A stretch of DNA of 64,000 nt, from positions 62,001-126,000 of the forward strand of contig CAMBEP010000004.1 in assembly GCA_945865635.1 (NCBI GenBank). Reading direction: 5' to 3'. The position numbers and the translations under genes were made by a program. This document shows, in pieces, positions 1-7,675 of the stretch. This DNA is from Candidatus Kuenenia stuttgartensis (lineage in GTDB: Bacteria > Planctomycetota > Planctomycetia > Isosphaerales > Isosphaeraceae). Below the pieces are notes generated by a model. It ran no database searches. It saw only the letters and a program-made list of their open reading frames with translations, and was not told the DNA's origin. The stretch's first letter is position 1; the number at the start of each line of letters is the position of its first letter.

Positions 1-1
1 T

Positions 2-1906
2 GATATGGCCCATGCACCGAATGGCAATATCATGGTGATCGACTGGAGTGATACAGGCGAATGCCACGAAAATACCGGAGTCCATCGTTCCAGCGGGCGA
101 ATTTATGAACTTGGCCTGAAATCGTCCTACTCGACGGCATTCAAGTCATTTCAATCCGCCTCTATTCTGGATGACCTGAAATCGAACAATATTTTTTATG
201 TGCGCCGAGCCCTCGCAAAAATTGCAGATTCGCCAGACCAGTTTCATTCTCTAAAATCGCCTTTGACAAAGATTCTACTCTCAAAAACCGACGAGGTTCA
301 TCGGTTGCGATCGCTTTGGGCCCTGAAGTCGATCGATGCCCTCTCGGAAATGCAACTCATGGACCTTTGCCGTGACCAGAATGAGCATCTTCGCACCTGG
401 GCCATCCGTTTCCTGATGGATTCGTTCCCGCTTGATACCATCATGGGCGAGCGTCGCACCGGATCCATCAGTCAACCATCATCGCAAGCCATTCAGAAAA
501 TGCTGGAAATGGCGGGCAAGGATTCCTCCGGGCTCGTTCGTCTTGTGCTGGCCTCGTCCATTCAGCGTCTGGATTTCAATGAGTCTCGAATCGCACTTTC
601 CAAAGCACTTGCAAGCAGGCCTGAAGATCGGTCAGACTCGAATTTAAACCTGATGGTCTGGTATGGAATTGCACCCTTTGCAGAGCTCAAGCCTGAAATC
701 CTGACAAATATTGCATCTGGCAGCCAGTGGCCACTTCTCAATCAGATGATTGCAAGAAAAATGGCTTCAGCAGCCGAGGCGAAAACACCCTCGGCCGCTC
801 TCGACCAATTCATGCAATCGGCTCTGAATAAGCCCGATGCGGTTCGAAATGCAATCCTGGTCGGTTTCAGAGAGGGGCTTTCCGGGCGTGACCAGGTGAC
901 TGAACCGCGATCGTGGAAGGCATTTTCCAGCAAGTTTCCCAAGTCTGAAACCCAGGATCTTGCCGCCTTGTTCGGCGATGGCATTGCCTTGGATTCCATC
1001 CGCAAGCTGGCACTTGATAACAAGATGAATATGAAGACCCGCCGGAGTGCCTTGAAGACAATCGTTGAGCGGAATCCTCCCGACTTGAATCAGATCTGTA
1101 TGACATTGCTGGGTATCAGATATTTAAATACGGATGCAATCGCAGGCCTGACGCGCAGCCCGGACCCTGCCATTGGCCAGCGCATTGTTGCAACTTACCA
1201 GAATTTTTCGGTGCCCGAGCGATCCAGGGTGATCGATGTTTTGGTGCAGCGCCAGTCGTGGGCAAAAATACTGCTGGAAGCGATCGGCGTTGATAAAATT
1301 CCGAAGCAGGATCTATCCGTGGCTCAGGCCCGCCAGATTATGGCATTTGGAAATTCCGAACTGAGCGATCTTTTGATGAAAAACTGGGGCAGGATTGGTC
1401 TTCCCAGCGAGACCAAGGCCAGATTCGTGGTTCAGGTCAAGTCGGAACTGGCGGGGTTGAATGCAAGTCCGGCGGATTTCAAAACAGGTCGCGAGCTCTA
1501 TCAAAAATCGTGCGGCCAGTGCCATTCGCTTTATGGCGAAGGTGGCCGAATTGGGCCTGATATTACTGGTGCACAGCGGCAGAATCTGGATTATCTGCTG
1601 GATAATATTGTGGAGCCTTCCGCTGTGGTCTCGCCCGACTTTCGTTTGACAAATCTGCAAATGAAAGATGGGAGGGTGCTTTCGGGGTTGGTTCGCCCGA
1701 GAGACAAGCAGTCGCTGACTCTGATCACGACGAATCAGACCGTCATTCTGCTGAAAAATGAAATTGAAGATCAAAAAGCGACAGAGCAGTCGATCATGCC
1801 GGAAGGGCAGCTTGAGGCCATGAACCCCAAGGATCGTCAAGAGCTTTTGAGGTACCTGATGACCATCTCGCCGCCTCTGATCGGTAAATCTGCTGGCGAT
1901 GATTGA
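2..1906 (+). CDS. PVC-type cytochrome c protein with HEAT-like repeats, 5' end outside window
   Basis: C-terminal part of a large secreted planctomycete cytochrome. The frame is already open at the window edge, so the N-terminal part (usually a beta-propeller sugar-dehydrogenase-like domain) is missing. The visible protein begins with an end-of-propeller stretch (DWSDTGECHE, HRSSGRIYEL), continues with about 450 residues of helical HEAT-like repeats, and ends with a mono-heme cytochrome c domain. The heme site CGQCH lies at 1511-1525, followed by a GPDITG segment and a late IMPEG stretch that can supply the distal Met. The family is thought to act in periplasmic electron transfer; its substrate is not known. 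The next gene starts 57 bases downstream on the same strand and may be co-transcribed. Confidence 0.88.
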   Translation, partial: DMAHAPNGNIMVIDWSDTGECHENTGVHRSSGRIYELGLKSSYSTAFKSFQSASILDDLKSNNIFYVRRALAKIADSPDQFHSLKSPLTKILLSKTDEVHRLRSLWALKSIDALSEMQLMDLCRDQNEHLRTWAIRFLMDSFPLDTIMGERRTGSISQPSSQAIQKMLEMAGKDSSGLVRLVLASSIQRLDFNESRIALSKALASRPEDRSDSNLNLMVWYGIAPFAELKPEILTNIASGSQWPLLNQMIARKMASAAEAKTPSAALDQFMQSALNKPDAVRNAILVGFREGLSGRDQVTEPRSWKAFSSKFPKSETQDLAALFGDGIALDSIRKLALDNKMNMKTRRSALKTIVERNPPDLNQICMTLLGIRYLNTDAIAGLTRSPDPAIGQRIVATYQNFSVPERSRVIDVLVQRQSWAKILLEAIGVDKIPKQDLSVAQARQIMAFGNSELSDLLMKNWGRIGLPSETKARFVVQVKSELAGLNASPADFKTGRELYQKSCGQCHSLYGEGGRIGPDITGAQRQNLDYLLDNIVEPSAVVSPDFRLTNLQMKDGRVLSGLVRPRDKQSLTLITTNQTVILLKNEIEDQKATEQSIMPEGQLEAMNPKDRQELLRYLMTISPPLIGKSAGDD

Positions 1907-1963
1907 TTTTCAGGCAGGTTTCTGTTGGGGTGTCCGATTTAAATCCAGAGGAGATTCTGAACG

Positions 1964-2995
1964 ATGATTCGCATGTCAAAACCGGTTCGAATTGCAATGA
2001 TTGTGACATTGCTGTTCGGATCCGTAATTCAAATTCAGGCGCAAGCTCAGACCGAGCCCGTCAAAAAGGCATCCGCCAAGCAGGCTGCCAAGGCCAAAAA
2101 TGCAACTCCGAAGCGGCCTTTGATCAAAGCCACGCAAGAGAATGTGGCTTATGGCAAGCACGAACGCCAGGTGGTTGATTTCTACAAGGCCGATTCCACG
2201 AAGCCGACTCCTGTTGTCCTGTTTATTCATGGTGGTGGCTGGGTCAATGGCGACAAGAGTGGTGTTCAGTCATCGCTGGATCTGGCCAAGCTCTTGAAAA
2301 ATGGGATTTCTGTGGTGTCGGTTCAATATCGGATGGTTCCAGATGCTCAGAAGAATGGAATTCAGCCGCCTGTGAAATGGCCTTTGGAAGATGCCAAACG
2401 AGCCTTGCAATTTGTTCGGTCCAAGTCTGGCGAGTGGAATATTGATAAAATTCGAATTGCAGCCTGTGGCGGTTCGGCTGGGGCGTGTTCTTCACTTTGG
2501 CTGGCCATGCACGACGACATGTCAGAAGCCAAGAGCGACGACCCGGTGGCTCGTGAGAGCTCCCGGCTCTGGGGAGCCGTGGTGGCCGGAGCCCAGACTC
2601 AGCTTGACCCCAAAATTACGCGGGAATGGATGCCCAATATGGCCTATGGTGGCCATGCCTTTGGGTTCAGGTCTGACAAGCAGGAACGCTCCTCGGAATT
2701 TCAAAGATTTTACGATGGGCGCGAACAGGTTTTGCCGTGGATCCGTGAATATTCGCCCATGGAGCTGCTCACCCGCGACGACCCGCCCATGATCCTCATC
2801 TACACGGGCACCGAGAAGGTGATCAAGGGGCAGCCTCAGACAGACCCGACACATTCCCCGCTCTTGGGTAAAATGCTGGCTGAAAAGGCGGAACCTTTGG
2901 GTGTGAGGGCTGTGGTGAGCTATCCCGCCGAGCCGAATCCGGACTACAAGAACTTGACGGATTCCCTCATGAAACTGTTGAATGAAAGCCGCTGA
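1964..2995 (+). CDS. Secreted alpha/beta hydrolase (esterase/lipase type)
   Basis: 343 residues with an N-terminal signal peptide (MIRMSKPVRIAMIVTLLFGS...QAQA). The alpha/beta hydrolase fold is shown by the oxyanion-hole motif HGGGW and the nucleophile elbow GGSAGA, both typical of the hormone-sensitive-lipase/carboxylesterase group. A late DDPPMILIYTG stretch and a following THS segment are in the right place for the acid and histidine of the triad. Start choice: AGGAG at 1949-1953 sits 10 bases before the ATG. It is likely a periplasmic or extracellular carboxylesterase; the substrate cannot be told. Confidence 0.85.
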   Translation: MIRMSKPVRIAMIVTLLFGSVIQIQAQAQTEPVKKASAKQAAKAKNATPKRPLIKATQENVAYGKHERQVVDFYKADSTKPTPVVLFIHGGGWVNGDKSGVQSSLDLAKLLKNGISVVSVQYRMVPDAQKNGIQPPVKWPLEDAKRALQFVRSKSGEWNIDKIRIAACGGSAGACSSLWLAMHDDMSEAKSDDPVARESSRLWGAVVAGAQTQLDPKITREWMPNMAYGGHAFGFRSDKQERSSEFQRFYDGREQVLPWIREYSPMELLTRDDPPMILIYTGTEKVIKGQPQTDPTHSPLLGKMLAEKAEPLGVRAVVSYPAEPNPDYKNLTDSLMKLLNESR

Positions 2996-3047
2996 GACCT
3001 GAAAAATATTTGCCGGTTCGCCCACGCACGACGGAAGCCAGGACACG

Positions 3048-3605
3048 ATGCTTGAAGATGATTTTCTTGAAGGTTGGCAAAAGTGGCTGGGCGAACAAGG
3101 CTGGCAGCACGACGAGGGCGAGGAGTTTCGCGACCCCGCCCTTGATATTCTAGGTTATGGTGTGAAACGAATCCGCCTGAACCGGATTCCATGGTTCGGC
3201 CGTGGGTTGGCTGTTATCGCCATTTGCCGGCATCCATTTGACTTGCGTTCTGATGCAACCGGCCTCAGGCAATGGTCGGATCGACTGGCACGCGCGGTCA
3301 ACGGCCGGTTTCCGCCCTGGAAAATTCGTAGGCCGGGTGCAATCCTGCTGATTGCCGTTCAGCTCACACCTGAGCCGATCAGGGACGAAGATGAGGAGCG
3401 ATTGAAATCTGTGCTGGGGCACTGGACAGGCACGCGTGTGGTTCCGGCGGCGGCCGTTAGAATCAATCTGGGACAGGGGGCGATGGCGTCAATTTTGGCG
3501 GAAGGCTTACCGCGTGATTTGCCTGAAATTGGTCAATTACTCGACACCTGGGCCGCAAAATTTCAGAGGTTTGTGCCGATGTGGAACGAGTCGGAAATCC
3601 TCTGA
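3048..3605 (+). CDS. Conserved hypothetical protein, 185 aa
   Basis: No family recognised. It has no signal peptide or membrane segment and looks cytosolic, with a mixed composition and several Trp/Arg-rich stretches (GWQKWLGEQGW, WFGRG). Coding is supported by a long open frame on the same strand as its upstream neighbour, a start 52 bases after that gene, and protein-like composition. It converges with the minus-strand gene at 3608, leaving only two bases between stop codons. Confidence 0.6.
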   Translation: MLEDDFLEGWQKWLGEQGWQHDEGEEFRDPALDILGYGVKRIRLNRIPWFGRGLAVIAICRHPFDLRSDATGLRQWSDRLARAVNGRFPPWKIRRPGAILLIAVQLTPEPIRDEDEERLKSVLGHWTGTRVVPAAAVRINLGQGAMASILAEGLPRDLPEIGQLLDTWAAKFQRFVPMWNESEIL

Positions 3606-3607
3606 TT

Positions 3608-4174
3608 TTATTCCGGCGGTTTATTGGAGAGAATCAATCTGCCGGTTGCCAGATCCATTTCAAATGGATCCCAGCCAAGCAGGACGCTCCATTTGCCCGC
3701 CCCAAAAATGGTGTTGCGTTCAATTTTGTCGATAAACACGCCGTCCACTCCGACATCATCCGCGGCCCAGATGATATCGGAATTGGTGTGGAACCGGAGA
3801 AGGCCGCAACTGGTCACTCCGATCAGGTAATCCTCCGAGCGTTCGATCATCATGAAATACGAAGCCGAGCCGAAGGAATCGGCCAAATCATGAAGCCGGG
3901 TTTGGTGAGTCTCCAGATTGACAAATGCAATCGAATTTCCGAAGCCCAAAACCATCCAGCCATGCCAGAGCTCTGCCCACGAGGTGAAATCAAATTCCCT
4001 GGAGTGCTGGAGATAGGCCCCGACCTGAAGAATTGGCTGATCGGCTTGGAAAAGCACTGTGACATAATCCACTTGCATGCCATCGGCATACCCACGACCA
4101 ACATGCAGGCGGGGCGTGATCAGGCTCTCCTGAAATTCGGTCTGGAAGTCGAGTCTCATGAATAAGTCGTTCAT
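3608..4174 (-). CDS. Conserved hypothetical protein, 188 aa
   Basis: Soluble protein of unknown function. The central-to-C-terminal part (GVDGVFIDKIE, then a GxGxW segment, then WDPFEMDLATGR) resembles a widespread bacterial protein of unknown function with the pattern DGVVI...G.GEWDPPGGW.PF.LD..TG, recalled rather than searched. This match is why the minus strand is chosen over the equally long plus-strand frame (3581-4165). It lies 23 bases downstream of the TlpA-like gene, which is on the same strand. Confidence 0.6.
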   Translation of the reverse strand: MNDLFMRLDFQTEFQESLITPRLHVGRGYADGMQVDYVTVLFQADQPILQVGAYLQHSREFDFTSWAELWHGWMVLGFGNSIAFVNLETHQTRLHDLADSFGSASYFMMIERSEDYLIGVTSCGLLRFHTNSDIIWAADDVGVDGVFIDKIERNTIFGAGKWSVLLGWDPFEMDLATGRLILSNKPPE

Positions 4175-4197
4175 GAATTCTTTTTCATTGCGTGGAA

Positions 4198-5454
4198 TTA
4201 TTTCAATTCTGCGAGATCTTTTCTCAGGGTTGTTGCCGGAGTGATCCCGACATGCACCGCCCTTACAATCCCGGCTTTGTCGACAAGAATTGTCATCGGA
4301 ATGGCTTCCGCGCCGAGGGCGGTGGCGCCGGCGCCGGTTTTGTCGAGTGCCAGGCTTGTTTTGGGCAGTTTTTCGATCTCGACCCCCATTTTTTTGAGCC
4401 CCTGTCGCACATGATCGGCCAGGCTGCCTTCATCGGCCTTTTGGTCGATCGAGAGTAGTATGGTCTGGAGCGGGTTTTTGGAGTCCAGGGTAGCCAGGGT
4501 CTGGGTCAGTTCCGGCAGCGATTTGCGGCATGGCCCGCACCAGGTGGCCCAGACATCGATTAAAATCGGTTGGCCTTTGAAGTCGGATATCTTGGCGGCC
4601 TTTGTTTTGCCATCTGTTGCAATGAGCTCGATGGGGAAGTCAGGTAAGGGCTTGCCAACCAAAGTGCTCTCTGGTTTCTCTTTCTTTTTTTTCTCCATGG
4701 CGGCCTTTTGGAATTCTGCCACCTGGCGATCCACAGAGGTATAACCCGCAGGAATATCCAGCGACCACGATGTGCTGCTGTTGGTTTGGGTCCGAATTTC
4801 GCCTGATTCCCAGCTCACGACCAGGCCTTTGGTCGATGCATCGCTGGCAACCACTTCAATTTTTCCGACAAGTGCCGTTTTCGGGTCGAACCAGAGGACC
4901 CAGTCGGGCCGCAAGGGGCGATTGACGCGCAGGCGGCTCCAGCTCTTGCCGGCCCAGTCCTGATCCTTCTCCAGAACCAGTTCGCCCTCGTGGGCAAACC
5001 ATTCGACAGGTTTCTTGTCGAGCAGCAGATGCAGAATCAGGGCTTGGGGCTGACCCATCGGCGACCCCAGAAGTGCGGCCCCCAGCGGACCCACCAGAAG
5101 TTCGCTGGCCTGTGGCATTCTGGCCAGAGTTTCTGTGCGGGTGGTGCGAAGGGTGTCCAGGACGGTCACCGATTTCCCATCGGCGATACTCAGGCGAATG
5201 TCGTCGGCGCTGATTTTCAGGTTGCCTGGGCGCTGGAAGTGGGTCAGGGCCTGTTGCTGGTCGCCGGGTTTGGCTGTGGGGTTGATCACACGCACCTGGC
5301 CGGAATCGGAATAGGCTTTGAGTTTGCTGTAGGTGTCGGCAATTCTCTCAAGCTGGCCCGGGCCGTCGGCGCCGAAGATTTGTCCAGCGGGTGCGAGCAA
5401 AACCAGACTGGTTATGACACGGCAGAGCAAGGCGGATTCAATCTTCTTCTTCAC
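4198..5454 (-). CDS. TlpA-like thioredoxin-fold protein with N-terminal LolA/DUF2092-like domain
   Basis: 418 residues with an N-terminal signal peptide (MKKKIESALLCRVITSLVLLAPAGQIFG). Residues about 30-245 look like the LolA/DUF2092 beta-sheet fold, including a WFDPKTALVGKIE strand. Residues about 265-418 are a TlpA/AhpC-type thioredoxin domain with the redox motif WCGPC (Cys306 and Cys309) and a cis-Pro-like AIPMTILVD stretch. Proteins of this type act outside the cytoplasm as thiol-disulfide reductases, often for cytochrome c maturation; the N-terminal domain may bind a lipid or lipoprotein. The fusion is common in planctomycetes. It is divergent from ribBA. Confidence 0.85.
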   Translation of the reverse strand: MKKKIESALLCRVITSLVLLAPAGQIFGADGPGQLERIADTYSKLKAYSDSGQVRVINPTAKPGDQQQALTHFQRPGNLKISADDIRLSIADGKSVTVLDTLRTTRTETLARMPQASELLVGPLGAALLGSPMGQPQALILHLLLDKKPVEWFAHEGELVLEKDQDWAGKSWSRLRVNRPLRPDWVLWFDPKTALVGKIEVVASDASTKGLVVSWESGEIRTQTNSSTSWSLDIPAGYTSVDRQVAEFQKAAMEKKKKEKPESTLVGKPLPDFPIELIATDGKTKAAKISDFKGQPILIDVWATWCGPCRKSLPELTQTLATLDSKNPLQTILLSIDQKADEGSLADHVRQGLKKMGVEIEKLPKTSLALDKTGAGATALGAEAIPMTILVDKAGIVRAVHVGITPATTLRKDLAELK

Positions 5455-5575
5455 GGCGACCCCCTTTTTCGGGTTTCCCTATCGGGCATGAATTTCAGGT
5501 TTCGATGGTGCCATTATTGTTTCGTATACGATAGGATAAAGTCTTAGTGATTGACAGTCATCAGGCGAGCTTTTT

Positions 5576-5580
5576 GGAGA
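5576..5580 (+). promoter_or_regulatory. Shine-Dalgarno that decides the ribBA start
   Basis: GGAGA ends five bases before the ATG at 5586. It favours that ATG over an in-frame GTG at 5547, which has no comparable site and would add 13 unconserved-looking residues. Confidence 0.55.
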
Positions 5581-5585
5581 TCTGC

Positions 5586-6812
5586 ATGCCGCTGGATTTA
5601 GACTACTCCCGGGTTGAGGAAGCGCTGGAGGCCTTGGCCCAGGGCCGCGTGGTCATCGTTGTCGACGACGAAGCCCGTGAAAACGAGGGAGATTTCATCG
5701 CTGCCGCCGAAAAGGTCACGCCTGAGATTGTCGAATTCATGATCACGCAAGGCCGAGGCCAGCTTTGCATGCCCATCATGCCCGACCTGGCCGCCCGCTT
5801 GCATCTGAGGCAAATGGTGGATCCGGCTTCCAACACCGCGCCCTATCATACCCCGTTTACCATTCCGGTGGATCACGTGAGTTGTCGCACGGGGATCAGT
5901 GCTGAGGAACGGGCCCGCACAATTCGGGCGATTATCGACCCGAAAACCGTGCCTGATGATCTGGTCCGGCCTGGGCACCTCTTCCCTCTGGTCTCGAAAG
6001 AGGGCGGAGTCTTGCGGCGGGCCGGTCACACTGAGGCCACCGTGGACCTGGCCCGGCTGGCGGGTTTGGCACCGGCCGGGATTCTGTGCGAAATTCTGGA
6101 CGGAATCGGGGTGGCCAGTCGGGAGCGGCTCAAGCAGCTCTCCGAAGAATTCCAGTTGCCGATGGTTACAATCGAGTCGCTGATCAAATATCGCAAGCGT
6201 CGCGAGAAGCTTGTGCACCGCGCGGCCGAGGCCGAAATGCCGACCCGATTTGGAATCGGACGCATTTTGGGATATACCGTCGATCACGAACCCTCAAATC
6301 AGCCCATTGCTCTGGTTCTGGGCGACCTGGCCAAGACGGAAGCCCCGCTCGTAAGGCTTCATTCCAGTTGTTTTACTGGCGATCTGCTGGCCAGCTTGCG
6401 CTGCGATTGTGGCGACCAGCTTCAAATTGCCCTTGAAATGATGCAGTCCGAAGGGGCTGGCGCCCTGATCTATCTGCCGCAGGAAGGCCGAGGAATTGGA
6501 TTGATCGAAAAGCTCAAGGCCTATGCCTTGCAGGATCAGGGCATGGACACGGTCGAGGCCAATCTGGCGCTCGGCTATCGGGCCGATTTGCGGGATTATG
6601 GCATCGGTCTTCAGATTCTTGAGGACCTGGGTCTTCACAAGGTGCGTCTGCTGACCAATAATCCGAAGAAGGTAGACGCGTTTGTGATTTCCGGATTCGG
6701 CCTTGAGGTGGTCGGGCAGGTGCCGATCATTGCTCATCATGAAGATCACCGGACTCGATACCTTTCGGCCAAGCGCGACAAGATGGGGCATCAATTGCCA
6801 GACGATGTCTGA
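5586..6812 (+). CDS. ribBA: Bifunctional 3,4-dihydroxy-2-butanone-4-phosphate synthase / GTP cyclohydrolase II
   Basis: 408 residues, the usual size for RibBA. Residues about 1-200 are DHBP synthase: the acidic DDEARENEGDF motif, DHVSCRTGIS and RAGHTEA are all present. Residues about 205-400 are GTP cyclohydrolase II: the zinc ligands appear as SSCFTGD...LRCDCG, followed by the QEGRGIGL motif and LTNNPKK near the C-terminus. The enzyme makes both precursors of riboflavin, from ribulose 5-phosphate and from GTP, in the cytoplasm. It stands alone rather than in a rib operon. No FMN riboswitch is visible in the upstream gap. Confidence 0.97.
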   Translation: MPLDLDYSRVEEALEALAQGRVVIVVDDEARENEGDFIAAAEKVTPEIVEFMITQGRGQLCMPIMPDLAARLHLRQMVDPASNTAPYHTPFTIPVDHVSCRTGISAEERARTIRAIIDPKTVPDDLVRPGHLFPLVSKEGGVLRRAGHTEATVDLARLAGLAPAGILCEILDGIGVASRERLKQLSEEFQLPMVTIESLIKYRKRREKLVHRAAEAEMPTRFGIGRILGYTVDHEPSNQPIALVLGDLAKTEAPLVRLHSSCFTGDLLASLRCDCGDQLQIALEMMQSEGAGALIYLPQEGRGIGLIEKLKAYALQDQGMDTVEANLALGYRADLRDYGIGLQILEDLGLHKVRLLTNNPKKVDAFVISGFGLEVVGQVPIIAHHEDHRTRYLSAKRDKMGHQLPDDV

Positions 6813-6828
6813 GAAAGATGGGGGTAGA

Positions 6829-7647
6829 ATGATACCTTTCAGAAAATTGAAAAATCGTATCGGTGTCTCTTGTGGTATTGGCATCCTGCATCGTGCCAGG
6901 CTGCGGCTCTTCGCCTGGCTTTTGCTGGCGATGCTCTTCTTCACCGGCCGTACATTTCAAGCGGCGGATGGCCTGCCCAAGGGGGCTCTGGATAGAACGG
7001 AGTCGTTGATGAATCCCGTATTGCTCGACTATTACCAGTCGTTTCTGAAGAGTCAGGATGTCGACAAGTTTCTTCAGAGCATTCTGGCACGTTATAACGA
7101 TGCAACCCTCCTGAGACTCATGGACTCCAGCCAGATGGAAGTGCGCCGGGCCGCCGTCCTCGCGCTCGGGCTCGTCGGTGGCCCGAAGTGCAATGGCCCC
7201 GTCGCCGCTCGCATGAAGGACTCCGATCCCGTGGTCAGAAGCTTCGCAGAACACGCCCTTTGGGGAATCTGGTTCCGATCCGATACCCCAGAACACAACC
7301 AGGAGCTCACCGAGATACGCAACCTGATCTCAGAGCAAAGGCTGGATGAAGCCATGACACGTGTCAATAAGCTCATCGACACGGCTCCCCAATTTGCCGA
7401 AGCCAGAAACCAGCGGGCCATTCTCCACTTCATACGCGGCGAACTCGACAAAAGCGTCGACGACTGCCGCGCGGTGGTCAAGCGCAATCCCTTCCATTTT
7501 GGTGCTTTGTCCGGCATGGCCCAATCACTCGTCAAACTCGGAAAACCCAAAGACGCTTTGGATGCCTTTCAAGAACTGATCAAGATCCAGCCCCATAACG
7601 AGGCTGTCATGGATGCCATCGACATGCTCCAGCGCGACCGCTTGTAA
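6829..7647 (+). CDS. Membrane-anchored or secreted TPR/HEAT-repeat protein
   Basis: 272 residues. A hydrophobic segment near the N-terminus (LRLFAWLLLAMLFFTG) is a signal peptide or anchor. It is followed by a short HEAT-like part (VRRAAVLALGLVGGPKCNG...DPVVRSFAEHALWGIW) and then TPR-type helices (ISEQRLDEAMTRVNKLI, AEARNQRAILHFIRGE, LGKPKDALDAFQELI). It is a scaffold for protein contacts; no enzymatic motif is seen. The frame opens earlier, but those starts lie inside ribBA. ATG 6829 follows a G-rich stretch and leaves a 16-base gap after ribBA. Confidence 0.72.
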   Translation: MIPFRKLKNRIGVSCGIGILHRARLRLFAWLLLAMLFFTGRTFQAADGLPKGALDRTESLMNPVLLDYYQSFLKSQDVDKFLQSILARYNDATLLRLMDSSQMEVRRAAVLALGLVGGPKCNGPVAARMKDSDPVVRSFAEHALWGIWFRSDTPEHNQELTEIRNLISEQRLDEAMTRVNKLIDTAPQFAEARNQRAILHFIRGELDKSVDDCRAVVKRNPFHFGALSGMAQSLVKLGKPKDALDAFQELIKIQPHNEAVMDAIDMLQRDRL

Positions 7648-7675
7648 GCAAGCCCCTTATCTTCAATCGAGCCCA

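Noticed and set aside
3581-4165. 194-residue plus-strand frame opposite the gene at 3608-4174
   Set aside because: The minus-strand protein has a recognisable family pattern; the plus-strand one starts inside the upstream gene and has no pattern.
5455-5585. Possible FMN riboswitch before ribBA
   Set aside because: The conserved RFN core sequences are not visible in this 131-base gap.
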